Shown here: positions 22,804 through 35,118 of the stretch, piece after piece
How positions within the stretch are numbered: position 1 is the stretch's first letter
Layout: each line of letters starts with the position of its first letter
Assembly (NCBI GenBank): GCA_017893485.1
Contig: CM030363.1
Span: 179,378,935-179,442,934 of the forward strand
Direction of reading: 5' to 3'
Length of the DNA: 64,000 nucleotides
From: Hemerocallis citrina
Taxonomy: Eukaryota; Streptophyta; Magnoliopsida; Asparagales; Asphodelaceae
The notes under the pieces: generated by a model
What the model was told of the DNA's origin: nothing
What the model saw: only the letters and a program-made list of their open reading frames with translations
Database searches by the model: none
Program-made: the position numbers and the translations under genes

Positions 22804-23827
22804 TTAGGCAGAAAACTTCATAGATTTAAAAACATCAAATGTTACTTGTTCATGCTGCGTTTGTTCCACCATAATTGCTTTGTACTCATCTTCCTTTTCA
22901 ACCACATTTTGTTCATCATTTTCTTCTTGTGGTTGCTCAATTGTCCTCCCGCTTCTTAGTGTTATTGCCTTGACATGCTCATTGGGATTAACCACTGTGT
23001 TGCTAAGTAATGTTCCTGCCGTTCTTTCGTTAAGAATATTTGAAATTTGACCAATTTGAACCTTAAGATTGCGAATTGAAGTTGAAGTTGAAATTGCAAT
23101 ATTTTGGATTGCCAAATATGTCTTCTGCATGTATTGCTCTGTCTTCTGCATGTGTTGTATGAACTTCTCTTCAAGTGTTGGCTTCTTTTCTTGTTGTAAA
23201 AAATTTTAAGGTGGTCTAATTGCTCCTTGATTGTTGTTCCAAGAAAAATCAGGGGTGTTTCTCTATTCTTGATGATACGTATTTGAATAAGGATTGTTTT
23301 GATATTGAAAATTGGACACGTAATTTGAATGATAGGAAATTGGTTGAGCAAATGGATTTCCCACTTGGCAATCTGTACTTGAATAATTTTCTGCACAAAG
23401 ATCACAAATAATATTAGTATGAAAAGAATTAACATTCATATTACCTAATTGTTTAGATAAAATATCAATTTGTGCAGTTAAAGTAGTAATAGGATCAAGT
23501 TCAAAAATTTCAGCCACTTTTCTTGGCATTGTTCTCTCTGAAGACCACGGGTAATTATTTGATGCCATCTCCTCTAAAAGTTCATAGGCTGCTTCATGAG
23601 TTTTGCTCATAAGTGCACCTCCAGTTGCTGTGTCAACCATATATCAATTTGTAACTCCCAAACCATTATAGAATATTTGAATTTGTAGCCATTTTGGAAG
23701 TTCATGATGAGGAAACTTTCTCAATAACTCTTTATGCCTCTTCCATGCATCATACAAATACTCAGTTTCAAATTGAGTGAATGTGGCAATATCATTCCTT
23801 AGCTTCGCTGTCTTTGCTGGCGAAAAA

Positions 23828-26611
23828 TGTCACGCCCCGCTTTCCAGAATACGGAATACAAGCACGTAACGTTGGCCCAGCGAATGACTTGCGTCATTCA
23901 TAAGCTGTTATCGATTCAACTCAACAATATAACGAGGAGCAATACAACCACGTATGCAATGCAAGGATAATCACATAAATAACAATACTTGGAATTTGAG
24001 CATGAAATAAACAAATATGATAATAAACCAACAATGAAAACAACAATAACAACATTCAGGTCAAAAAGACCACAATACAAACAAATAATAGAGTTCAATT
24101 ATTTAAGTCTTCATAACAAGACACTGATCAATTAGCGGCGATGCAATTCATTCTTCACCATTGTAGTTCTCCTAATTCATTAGGCAATTCTCCTTGATTA
24201 CCTGTAAGCTGTTCATCTAAAAAGAGAGAATAATATGTCCTTAGAGCAAGTCGTGGACAGCAAGTAGAGAAAGCATTGAAACAATGACATTTACGGTATA
24301 ACAATGAATCCAATAAACAATAGAGTCGATGGCAATGAACAATGGAAAAATGATAACGATATAATGTGCAGTTATAATGATCAATAACAATAACAATAAA
24401 CGATATCAATAATCAATAACACTGTTCAATAACAATGACAATATGCAATGACGATGTGATGACAATTTCAAGTCTATTATTCATTTTAATTCTAACTAAT
24501 GTAGCACGTCATGCATCCCATTTATTTACCACATGGTTGCTACATGCAAACAAGTTACGTTTAGACTTAGTGGTGGATTTTATAGTTCATGTACTCGGCA
24601 ACGATAATCAGTATTCAATAATTGTAATTCAATAATTACTGTACGATAAGATAATTGGCTACGATACACTATACGATAGATTGGGTTACTACCGCAAGCC
24701 ACAATCCATCGATAAAACAATAGCCGTTAACAATATTTAGGAAAATACGGGCCGCTCCTCCGAGTACAGTTCCAACATTATCCATTACTTAAGTCACCCT
24801 TAAATCCCGGCTTGTTAACAATTCTTTATTCAATCAATATGCAATGGTTGTTGACAACATTAATCACAGTAAGTACGTCTATGTGAACATGGTATTAAGA
24901 TGTATAATGTACATAATCTTACTAATCACAATCAACTAATACACTAAAATCAATCATATGAACAATCAACACTAGTATACAATCTATAATAGTTGTGTAA
25001 TGTCATGACATGAATTACAATAACAATTCTTATTCCTATATTCAATAATTAACTACGTAAATGCATGCAAGATCTCTATAAATTGGAAGCAAAAGACGGC
25101 ACGAAGTCAAGATACAACTTGGATTTGCTCGTGTAAATCCATAGTATCCCAACGATAGATAACAATAGTAGATATATGATAATCAATATAGATCTACTTG
25201 CGGGATTCAATAAACAATCTCGAATATGATACAATAACTATTCGAGGGAAAATGACTTACCTTTAGATGACGATTAGATTAATCCGAACAATCGAATAAT
25301 GGGATTAGGATCCCGGGCGACGAACCAACGAACACGGAAAAAACCAAGCACGATCCACCCAAACACCAAACACAGATTCCCGATCTCCTACTCCACAACA
25401 GCAAACAACCGACACCCAATCACACACAAAACAACACACACCCAAAAACAGAACAGCGAATCCCAAAACACCAACACAATTCCTTCTTCAACACAACAGC
25501 AAACACGGACAGCAAATCCCTACCCTTCCAAAACAACAAAAAATAATTACACGTGCAAAGCACGTATAATCAATCACCAGCAGCAAGCTCAACTTGGCTC
25601 GACCTCGGTGGCGATGGCTGAAGGCAGGGGACACACGATGCTGGTAGCGACTAGATGGCAACGGGAGGTGGTCGACGCCGGGGATGTAACGCGGAAGTGG
25701 CCGCAATGGCAGCGAACAGAGGAGGAGGTGGATAGTCGGGGGAGGCGACGAGGGGACACAAGGGTTTCGGCAATGGCAGCTCGACGGTAGTGATGCGGAC
25801 GGGGCAGCGAGGGACGGCTGGCGAGGAACAGGGGAATGGCAGTCCACTGGAGCAATCGAGGGCTCGATCGAAGTGGGCTTCGAGGTGGTGAGTGTGGTGT
25901 TGCTCAATGGGGTTGCTGCGGGAGTTGGTCGAGACTGGAGGGGAGCAGCGGTTTGCGACTTGCGATGATGAGGCGGGATGAAGATGGGTTCTCGGAGGCG
26001 GTGGAGCTTGGTGGAGCAGCGAGGGCGATGAGCAGTGGGGGAGAGCTCGAGGGCAAAAATGGTAGGTTGCTAGTGTGGTGTAGGGGCACGAGGAGGAGGG
26101 TGGTTGGGGTTGATGAGGGGCAGGCGAGATGGTGGAGGGTGCAGAGGTTGAAGGGGATGACGATGGAGAGCTCTTTGTTAGGTTTCGAAATGTGGGGGAG
26201 GAGCGGGAGAGAGAAAGAGATGGGAGAGGGAGAGAGAATAGGGGGAAAGGGGGGTTATATAAAAAAAATAAATATATAATATAATAATATAATAATGGGT
26301 AGTTATTATGAGATAGTGGGGGTTATAGTGTTATGGGAGGTGAAGAGTGGTGGTGGGGGGGATGTGAGGGGATTTGTATACGGGTAGTTAAAATTGGGTA
26401 GGGTAGGATAATGGGTTAACAGGTTGGGATCCAATAGATATGGGTTTGGGTTGTAAACTTGGACTTTATATTTGGGCTTCACAAATTAGAATAAATATGA
26501 ATAAAAAGAATCTGAAATTGGGCTTAAAAAATTTATATGGAAAATTTTGTAAATACAGAATACAGGAAAAGAAAAAAATACAAATCCGTATAAACAGGAA
26601 CGGGGATTACA
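23828..26611 (-). repeat. R8: solo LTR in R7 gag
   Basis: 2784 bp. On the minus strand it starts TGTAATCCCCG and ends GGGGCGTGACA. Flanks are TTTTC on one side and TTTTT(C) on the other (minus), a duplication with a one-base slip. On the minus strand it has a TATATAA box near 26263-26257, a C-rich leader, a canonical donor-like AAAG|GTAAGT at 25260, T-rich DNA and a terminal stem-loop at 23907-23878. Its end resembles that of R4. The ORFs in its GC-rich leader on both strands (25299-25907, 25836-26279) are overlapping and compositionally driven, so none is called. No internal domain: solo LTR. Confidence 0.85.
23878..23907 (-). other. R8 terminal LTR stem-loop
   Basis: On the minus strand, GAATGAC pairs with GTCATTC around a GCAA tetraloop, enclosed by CAGC and GCTG with TTAT bulged. 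It lies 50 bases before the LTR end. Compared with R3, two stem pairs are changed on both sides at once. Confidence 0.65.
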
Positions 26612-27171
26612 GAAAATACTTAGCCAAAATTTTTTTTGCAAGTCCCTCCCAAGTAGTAATATTACCGGGTGGTAGAAAATTTAGCCAAGCCTTAGTCTTC
26701 TCTCTTAGTGAAAAAGGAAAGAGTCTCAATCGAATTGCATCATTTGATACTCCATTATGCTTTAAAGTGTCACAAATTTCTAGAAAGTTTGCAATGTGAA
26801 CATAAGCATCCTCGTGCGATAGTCTCCAAAATTGAACAGTGTGTTGAATCATTTGAATATCCACCGGTTTAATCTAAAAATTGTTAGCTTGTATAACTGA
26901 CATCTTTATGCTTGATGTTACTCCATTAATTTAGGACATAGCATATTCTCTCAAAGTCTTGTTCTCATTGTTCGCCATGATAATGTGCATGTATGTCTTG
27001 AAATATAAGTATTAAAAAAAAAGAAAATCTGAAAAAAAAATTAATAAAAAAACAATAAAAAAACAAAAGTAAGTCAAATGAAAATAAAGAGGTAAAATAA
27101 TAATAAAACAAAAAAAAAATCCAAACTAGTAATAATTTTGCAATTTTCAATATCAATAAAAAAATAACAAG

Positions 27172-27189
27172 TCACCTGCAACGGCGCCA
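27172..27189 (-). other. R7 primer-binding site (tRNA-Asp type)
   Basis: TGGCGCCGTTGCAGGTGA on the minus strand lies a few bases after the right LTR. It differs at a few positions from the TGGCGCCGTTGCCGGGGA site known from Athila elements. Confidence 0.85.
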
Positions 27190-27195
27190 AAAACT

Positions 27196-28985
27196 TGATG
27201 TGAATATTGCAACTATACAAAATCGCAACAAGTAGTACAGATAAGTGAAAAGTGTGTCAAACCCACAAGGACTAATTATTTTATTGAGTACCAAAATTAC
27301 TAGATGAATTACTATTTGAAAAATCGAAATTCAATAAAGAAAACAACTAAATTAAATTAATCTAAAAAACTAAATAAATAAATTAAAACGGAGCGAAATA
27401 TGAAATTTTGTTGTTTATTAATTGCAAAATTAATTCTAGGGTTTTTTATTTCACCTAGTTAATCCCACACAATTTATAACTCCATGTGAATAAAAATATT
27501 ACTTTTCCAAGTTGTAGACCAAAATCCCCAAATTATTCAATACTCTCTCTCAAGCAATATCAAAAATATTATCAACTAATTATTTGTCATAGTTCATGCA
27601 CAAATTACTAATTGAAAATTCATTAAGATCTATGAATTTCTTAATGGTCACATTAACAGCGGTTCGCTCTTGTAACGGTGTTTAACTTTATTAATTACCA
27701 ATTACCAGTTCAGTCTCTCCATGATTAAATAGATCATACAAAAGTCAGTCAACCAATTGTAAGCATTTAGATCAAAAATCAAACACACAACCATAGAAAA
27801 ATAGAAAAAAAATATGGAATTAATATTGTGTTCTCTAAACTTGGCTACATCAAAGCCCTAGAAAATATAAATTTAGTTCATAATAAAATTGCAACTAACA
27901 AACTTGTTCATGGATTACATAATAAAATTAGAAGAAGAAAAGAGATACAGAAAGACTGTTTTTGTAAAAGAAAATTGCATACCGAACGCCTCGAAATTAG
28001 TCCCAAATAGTGCTTCTTTCTCTTTCTTCTTTCTTCTCTTCTGCCTCGAATTCCGCGTGTCGCCCACATCAGCACTGAAGTCCCCCTGTCTATTTTTTCG
28101 TCTTGCGTCACCACGGAACTTGAGCTGCCACGTCAGCCTGCCCCTCTGTCCTATTCTCTCTTTCTTTTCGTTCTTGAAGCACGCCAGCAAATCAACTCCC
28201 ATGTCACACTCTCCTCTTTCCTACTTTTAAAAAAAAAATCTTCTTCTTATACCAGCCGCCCCCACCTACCTCCTTGTTTACCTTTTTGATTTTTTTCTCC
28301 CACCTACCACCTTGTTCACGCCTTCACCTTTGACTTTCATTTTAATTAATTAATTTATTTATTTATTTGTGAATCGAGGAAGCCGTCGCTCTTCTCTCTC
28401 GTTTGGCGAGCCTTTCTTCTCTTGCTTGCTATTGTATTTATAGGGATCCAAAACGTGGAATTAGGGTTTATTTTTGCAGAAAACCCCCACATCTTTAATT
28501 ATTTCTTTCCTTATTTGATTCCATCTTTATTTCTTGCTTCCATTTCTTCTCTTTCTCTTCTTAAAGCACGTGCTGCACACACACAAATTAAAATAAGAAG
28601 TTAGAATTTAAAAATAAAAATAAAATTAATTAGTTTAAATTGATTAAACTAACTAAAAATCATATCAGTTCAATTAAACCCTTTTAAAATTGTTTATTGC
28701 ACTTTCAGCTCTATTGGTAATTTAAAATTTATATCTTGCTTTTCACACAGCCAAATTGTAAAATATAAATTCAACAAAACAATAAAAGTTAATAATCATT
28801 TTGCTTGTTTCGTTTGTTGATTTTTACCAAAAATATTCACCTTTTGCATCAAAAATCTTATTCCTTAAAAAATAATTAATTAATTGAAATCATGGAAAAA
28901 GATGAATTATAAACAAGATAGACGAATACAAGCAATTTTTATCGGTAAATAAGTACAAATATTTATATAAAAATTAGACACATCA
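27196..28985 (-). repeat. R7 5' LTR (right copy)
   Basis: 1790 bp, partner of 19340-21136. It ends on the plus strand at ACACATCA, directly before the target duplication GCAGG at 28986-28990. Confidence 0.9.
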
Positions 28986-28990
28986 GCAGG

Positions 28991-30108
28991 TGAAGGCAGA
29001 GCATCAGAGAACCGCCGGACTTCTTCAACCCCTTCTCATTCCGGAGTGGAAGTGGGAACACATCACGATGGATTTTGTGTCCGCTTTGCCAAGGAGTCTC
29101 AAGGGTCACAATGCCATTTGGGTGTTTATGGACAGACTGACGAAGAGTGCTCACTTCATTCCCTTCAGAGTCGGATAGTCTACTGAGAGCCTAGCTGAGA
29201 AGTACATGTAAGAGATCGTCAGACTTCATGGGGTTCCAGTCTGTATTGTATCCGACAGGGATACAAGGTTCAGGTCTCGGTTTTGGGAAAGTCTTCAGAG
29301 TGGTCTGGGGAGTAAACTGAAGTACAACACAACTTTTCACCCCCAGACAGATGGACAGTCAGAGAGGAGCATCTAGAATCTAGAGGACATGTTGAGGTCC
29401 TGTGTGTTGCAGTTTGGTGGATCTTGGGAGGGCCATTTGCATCTTGTAGAGTTCTCGTACAATAACATCTTTCAGGCCAGTCTTAAAGCTGCATCGTTCG
29501 AGCCACTATATGGTCGGTAGTGCAGATCACCAGTGTGCAGGGATGACATTGGTGAGAGAAAGTTGTTGGGTCCGGAGTTGATCACCAGAACTTTCGATGC
29601 GGTGACTCAGATCAGGAAACACCTTCACGTAGCACAAAACAGGAATAGGAGATGGGTAGATGTCCATAGGAGAGCCTTGAAGTTTGAGGTTGGTGACCAT
29701 GTTTTTCTTAAGGTATCTCCGTAGAGAGGTGTCATTCAGTTTGGTGGTGGGGGCAAGCTAAGACCTAGGTTCATCAGACCGTTTGATATCGTGGAGCGAG
29801 TAGGCAAGGTGGCCTATCGTCTTGCTTTGCCACCGGCTTTATCTGGAGTGCACGATGTCTTCCATGTCTCGCAACTCAGGAGATATATCCGTAATGAGAG
29901 CCACATGATCGACTATTCAGAGTTGTCCATGTAGCTAGATCTGACTTGTGAGATTCCACCAGTTGCTATTTTGGATCGGCAGGAGAAAGTGCTGAAGAAC
30001 AAGGTCATTAGGTTGGTTCGTGTTTCTAGGAATCCTCACTCGCCGGGTGAGTCGATCTGGGAGCTGGAGGAGGATATCCAGCAGAGGTTTCCTTATTTTT
30101 TCTTGTAG
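28991..30108 (+). pseudogene. R3 integrase core and chromodomain tail
   Basis: The integrase frame resumes after R7 and carries the catalytic D,D,E core: TMDFVSALP near 29069, SDRDTRF near 29251, and the Glu-containing TDGQSERS near 29348. The conserved YGR segment lies near 29510, then GDHVFLKVSP near 29690, and a C-terminal region with ILDRQEKVL...IWELEEDI and the terminal TAG at 30106, in keeping with a Tekay-type chromodomain, which targets integration to certain chromatin. In-frame stops: 29176, 29374, 29518, 29722 and 29932 (TAG) and 29209 (TAA). All three catalytic residues are still readable, so decay is by point nonsense changes. Confidence 0.9.
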
Positions 30109-30205
30109 TTTTGTTTTGTTTTGTTGTTGTTCTTTTTCGGAGTTACCCGATGTACCTCTTGGTTGAATTTCGAGGACGAAATTCTCTTGTTAGGTGGGTA
30201 GGATT

Positions 30206-33200
30206 TGTAACTCCTGTTTTCCGCTTCTTTTATTTTTTTACTCTATTTTTCTTCCCAGTGTATTCTATCTGATTGTATTCTTTCATTTTTTCTGAACTGT
30301 GTATTTGTTCTCCATTCTCATGAATTCATCTATTGTTTTGTCGTCTGTGATTTGATCTTTTTTTATTCAATTTGTCTGCCAATTATTTTTGAATGATTTG
30401 TTAATTCTAATTTATTTCATTTCTTGCCTAATTACTTATTCATTTGTTTCCTGCCTTATTGGGTCTGGTTTTTACCCAGCCTACCATATTTGAACTACTG
30501 GATCCTAACCCGCTATCCAATACCCTCTTTTTTTACCCAGTCTTCCCCAGATAGTTCTTCACGTTCTCCATCTTCCTAACAAGCAGATCATGCCTCCCCT
30601 ATCTTCTCTTGATTCTTCAAATCCCAACTTATCCCAAATCTCATTATTAAACACCCAACAAAATTTGTTATACTCATATCTCTAATCTCTATCTCCTAAA
30701 CCCTAATTCTACTACCACATCCCCCTCTCTCTGCCCCGACCTGCCCCGCCGGCCTACCCACTCCCGGTGCCGCCGCCTTGCGCCTCCGCCTGCCGCGACC
30801 TCCCGTTGCCAGCACCCTCACGACCCCCCCCCCATCGCTGCTACGCCCTACACCACCACGATAGCAGTCCCCTCTCTCCCCTTCTCCTCCCGAAGCCACA
30901 GCACCATCCCACCGCGACGCCCTTCTCGGCCTTCCCCTCTTCTGATGCCAGCAGCCTCCCGGCGTCGCCTGTCCTTCGCCGTCCTTCCGTCGCAGTGCAC
31001 CCCCCCCCCCCCGCGGGCTGCCATTGCTTTGTGTGCATGCGATTGATCTCCTAGCACATCTAACCGTCCAATCGTGATCATCTCGTCAAGATCCGTTTGT
31101 ATTGTGTTCGTTGCCCGGGATCCATTCCTGTTATTCTCTTTTCATCGGATTCGTCGGCTATCCTAAGGCAAGTAACTTGTATAATTTTTTGTATATACAA
31201 GTACAAAATACCGCCTGTAGTCTTGCTTTTATTTTTGGATTTGTTCTCATGAAGATCGCTTGTTAAACCTTGATCCATTCGTTGACCCATTCGTAGTCTT
31301 GATCCATCATATTTAGTTGTCACACATACGACATGAAAATAATCTAAATCTAACTAAACTCTTGATGCATGTATGTATGTTGCTTCTTGATCCATGATGT
31401 GTTGGGTATTTGTTGCATGTTTGGTGTATTAGTTGTGTTGTCTTGTGATAGACTTGTTAAATACCCATACCATGTTGTTTTGAATATCTAATATACCATG
31501 TTTTGCATTATATTCTAATTTGGATTTATTGCATATGAGTTGTTTGATTAAATGCAAGAGAAGAGTTTTCGTTTTGCTGTTGCCCTGTTTTGGTTCAGTA
31601 TTTTAGCCCCTGTTAAGGTTAGTAAATCAAATTATTTTGTGAATATTATTCGTAGGCCTCATTGTCGATTTTTTAGAACTTTCGACAAATCTCAGTTTCG
31701 ATTTGTGATGTGTGAGTTATTGCTATTTTACTGCAGCTGTGTTGAAATTTCCAGATTCTGTTTTATGAAATTGCTGTATAGTTATCTATTTAAAAATGAT
31801 GTTAAAATTAAGATTTGGATCTAATATTTTTCTGGGTATGACTAAACATGATCGGGATCAACCCCAAATTTTTGTAGATTTATTTAATTACTTTTATGAT
31901 TTATTCCATGCTTGTGAACAAACCAATATATTTTCAAACTGCATGTTGTTCAGTAAAGAACCATATTTTCAACCTATTTCCAGTCGCGTTCGATCAAAAC
32001 TTTGTGAATATGAAATGTAGCCTTCTATGTCTATTTTACAACCCTTTTAACGAATTTGGTTTTCGAGTTATAATTTGTGATCTATCACTATTTTAGTACT
32101 GCTGTATCTAAAATTTCAAATTCATAAATTTGTTGTACCTTTCTATTTTTCCGAATTTATTTAGCTATGCTATCTGTAATGGAATATTATGAAAATTTAT
32201 TTGCTGATACTAGACATACTAGGAAATCTTCCAGATTTTTCTTAGATTTAATCAATAATTTTTTATGCTATTCTCATGCTGATAAATACAACTTTGTAAT
32301 TTCTGGCTGAGCATGAATTCTGTATAAAATGCTGTTTTGAGCCATGTTTCTATACTTGTTATATGACTCGTGTATATGTGATGGATTCGGCTGAGTGTCT
32401 ATTTTCTAGATTTTCTGACAGATCCAGATTTGCATTCTTGTGGCAACGGGAATCTTAGTTTTGGTGCAGTCATGTCTTGCTGTCCAGAATTGAAAGTTTC
32501 GTTGTCCTAGCTCTTATGAGTTGTTTGTCACCCATGCATGTTTCTGTACGACCTGAACCTGTCTCTTGCTCTTGCCATGTTCTTCTTGACCTGTTTTGTG
32601 CACGTATGCCTGTTCTGATAATAATAACCAGTAACCAAGCCGGGGTTAAGGGAAAGACCTTAGTAGTGGACAATATAGGTATGTGTACTCAGAAGGGGGC
32701 CCGTGTTTCCCACTTTATATTTGATTCATGAACCTGTTTTACTTTATGTTGATTCATGAACCTGTTGAACTTTATGCTTTGATTCATGAACCTGTCATGT
32801 TACTGCCTGATTCATGAACCTGTTACCTGTGCATGATGCCTGAGTACACGGCCCTATAGAAACCCACCACTAGATCTAAATGTAAATTACATGTATGTAG
32901 CAACCATGTGGTAAAATTTGGGATGCATGAAGTGCTACCTAGATAGGATTAAATACAAGACTTGATAATAACATGATCACTTGACACCTATTACATGTTT
33001 ACCTGTACATGCTACTTGACACCTGTTACATGTTTACCTGCTTGCATGCTACCTGATACCTGTCACAAGTTACATGCACCCTATTATCTCATCATGCTAC
33101 TTTATTCTGTTTCTTGGTTAGGAGTTAGATACTCTACTTTGCTGTCACATCCATTCCATGCTTATTCAGTATTTGATCTTACTGCTACTATGTATCTTTG

Positions 33201-33677
33201 TTATTCATTTTCTGTACTTGTTGCCTGCACTACAAGCGGCCCGTAACTTGCATTGATGGACGTTTTGTTTCTTTTTCCTCTTCCTGCAATTTGTTAAACT
33301 TGCAGACTTTGGTGACCAGCTGCCCGAGAGAGTAAGTGACCAAGTATTCTAGACTGGCTGGAGTTTCTTGCTTTAGTTCATTTCATGTTTTTGAATAAAT
33401 TGTAATTGTTACATGGATTTTGTATTGGGCATTTTTGTCCCAGGATTTCTGTCTTGTTTCCAGACCTGATTATTTGAGATTAAGTATTCTTGTTTTCAAG
33501 TAATCTTGTTGGTTATGTTAATTTACTCATGCGTGGTTGGTTATTTCCTGTAAATCTTTTATTATTCCTGTATATGTTGTAAAGATCCTTACAGCATGGT
33601 AAAATCCATATGCTAGATTTGTGTTGCGTATCTGTATTCCGTATTCCGTATTCCTTTTTGGGAAGCGGGGCATGACA
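30206..33677 (+). repeat. R3 3' LTR
   Basis: 3472 bp from TGTAACTCC to GGGGCATGACA, followed by GTTCA (33678-33682). It is preceded by a purine-rich tract (TTAGGTGGGTAGGAT, 30190-30204) that would prime plus-strand DNA. It is uninterrupted, unlike the 5' copy, and contains a run of 13 C at 31000-31012 and the donor-like AAG|GCAAGT at 31168. Confidence 0.92.
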
Positions 33678-33682
33678 GTTCA

Positions 33683-34946
33683 CCTCCTTCCTCTGTATTG
33701 ACCCTTTAACTCTCAGTGTATGTGGATAACAAGAGGACCCAGTGAGGGCATGGTATGATATCTTCATTAAGCTACCCTCCATGCTCCTCCCTGCTGCCAT
33801 AGTCTCATCTTCACTTCTAACCAATACTTCCTCTTCATCTTCCTCCAGCATCTGTTGAAAGTAAAACTTCTGAGATTTGCAACGATGTCCCGGAACATAT
33901 ATTTCATCACAGTTGAAACATAGGTTCTTAGCTTTTCTTTCCTTCATTTCTGCCAAAGTGAGTCTCCTGGGAATGAATGTGGATGTTGGAATGGTTTCAG
34001 GGTTCTTGTGGATAGGTTGAGGTGTAGATATAGGATTTGTTTTGACGACGAATGGTGCTCTGTTAAGCCTTCGGGTGCAGCGTAGTTTCTCTTCATACCC
34101 CCTTGTTAATCCCATGACCTCATTTACAGTTTTTAGCCTTTATGCCTTAACATCCCAATGGATTTCATCCCTCAAGCCACTAAGGAATGTGCTCAAAAAG
34201 TGTTTCTCCGGCCAATCCTCAACAAAATTTGACAAGCGGTCAAATTCTTGGATGTAAGCCTCTATATCACCCTTCTGACATAATTTCGTGAGAATTCCCT
34301 CCTAATTGTGATACTCAGAGGGCCCAAACCTATTCACCAGCTCTGCTACAAATTTCTGCCAAGAAATTACATCTCTCATACTCCGTATATGCCGTCGATA
34401 CCATTGTGATGCCTTCCCCTTCAAATTTGAAGCAGCAAATTTCAGTTTCTGGGAGTCTTCAATATCGTAGAACTCCATAAACTGTTCAGCGCCATAAACC
34501 CACTCCATTGAATCTCCTTCTTCGAAAATAGGGAATTACAATTTAAATGGAACTCTAGGGAAATTTGCCTAATCACTCCCGTTCTTGTTCACAGATGTTA
34601 GTGGATTGGTAGAGTGGATTTGATTAACTGGTTGGATCGGACTAGGAATCTCTACTTCTCGATGAAAAAATGGTTAAGAGAGATTGGGATTACCTCTTGC
34701 TGCCTGCAAGCTACGATTCATCACCATCAGTTCCTTAACCTATTCCCTTAACGTGGTCACGATTCCAGGCAACGATGTCAGAACCTCCATCATCTCTGAC
34801 ATCTTCTCGACCTTCGATTTGAGCTCCTGAACCTCAGCTTCGACCGACGCGGTGCTTCCGACATCTCTCGAATCAGGATCATCACTCGCCTGCTCTAATA
34901 CCACCGTGTTAGGAGCTCCGGTGGCCGTTTGCTTGGGTCTCGCCAT
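33683..34946 (-). pseudogene. R2 gag
   Basis: Minus strand. The start ATG at 34946 opens a 68-residue N-terminal frame with a predicted coiled-coil-like stretch (VEAEVQELKSKVEKMSEMM), ended by a stop. The Gag core lies at 34508-34302 (YDIEDSQKLKFAASNLKGKASQWY) and the C-terminal frame at 34115-33683 carries the knuckle CFNCDEIYVPGHRC and an acidic segment. Sequence runs straight into the R3 target site, beyond which (4-5 kb) the R2 protease follows. Gag would package the R2 RNA. Broken by at least two stops and a shift between 34302 and 34115. Confidence 0.85.
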
Positions 34947-35118
34947 TGTAAGATCTGGTCTAGGTTTTTTGAGGTTGAAGAAGGAGAAAAAGGGGGAATG
35001 AATTTGTTTAATCTTTTTATGCTTTATTTCCTTGCCCCTAAATGGCTATTTATAGGCCGTTACAATGCCAGGGTGAAACATACCCATTGGACCACATGCA
35101 GAGCACATGAAACTAACA
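34947..35118 (-). other. R2 leader and possible 5' LTR end
   Basis: On the minus strand a TATA box (CCTATAAATAGCC, 35056-35044) precedes the gag ATG by about 100 bases. A possible LTR start TGTTAGTTTC is at 35118. No Met- or Asp-type PBS could be recognised between LTR and gag, so the LTR end is unresolved. Confidence 0.4.

Larger units (their letters stand above)
22804..26880 (-). pseudogene. R7 gag, split by R8
   Basis: The minus-strand Gag starts near 26864 and runs to 26612 (segment RLRLFPFSLREKTKAWL typical of this Gag family). It is cut by solo LTR R8 and resumes at 23827 in the same frame (SPAKTAKLRND), through KELLRKFPHHELP, a stop near 23640, and MVDTATGGALMSKTHEAAYELLEEMASN. It then continues to a weak C-rich knuckle near 23400 and the ITLRSGRTIE segment near 22940 that marks the Gag C terminus of Athila-like elements. 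It carries stops at about 23640, 23265 and 23205. Gag would form particles able to package R7 RNA; this copy is broken. Confidence 0.85.
19340..28985 (-). mobile_element. R7: gag-only, Athila-like LTR element
   Basis: Two LTRs of about 1.79 kb start TGATGTGAATATT and end ACACATCA. The exact duplication GCAGG flanks the element (19335-19339, 28986-28990) inside R3 integrase. On the minus strand the PBS (27189-27172) follows the right LTR and a TTTGGGGG purine tract precedes the left LTR. The interior, once solo LTR R8 is removed, is only about 3.3 kb and contains gag but no recognisable protease, RT or integrase. The PBS of tRNA-Asp type and the Gag sequence fit the Athila group. It is an internally deleted, non-autonomous copy with several stops. 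Confidence 0.88.
5020..33677 (+). mobile_element. R3: Tekay-type chromovirus with four insertions inside it
   Basis: A complete but dead Ty3/gypsy element. Two similar LTRs (5020-11524 including R4, and 30206-33677) begin TGTAACTC and end in CA. The flanking 5 bases are GTTCA on both sides. A Met-type PBS lies at 11535-11547. The order is gag, protease, RT, RNase H, integrase and a C-terminal chromodomain-like segment ending at 30108. Insertions are R4 (8106-11154), R5 (13700-14931), R6 (15104-18043) and R7 (19340-28985). Without them the element is about 12 kb, a usual size for Tekay/Del elements with 3 kb LTRs. The coding frames carry many stops, nearly all TAG. The clade call rests on LTR size and the integrase tail and is an inference. 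Confidence 0.9.
2046..35118 (-). mobile_element. R2: old minus-strand Ty3/gypsy element, split by R3
   Basis: On the minus strand gag lies at 34946-33683 and protease, RT, RNase H and integrase at about 5014-2046. The 28.7 kb between them is R3, whose target duplication GTTCA occurs at both edges (5015-5019 and 33678-33682). The domain order Gag-PR-RT-RH-IN is that of Ty3/gypsy. Gag carries a CFNC...GHRC zinc-knuckle variant. The integrase tail is cut by R1, and no 3' LTR was found. A TATA-like box at 35054-35047 (minus) about 100 bp before the gag start suggests that the 5' LTR ended near 35.0-35.1 kb, but its ends were not resolved. Many stops and frameshifts show that it is dead. Confidence 0.8.
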
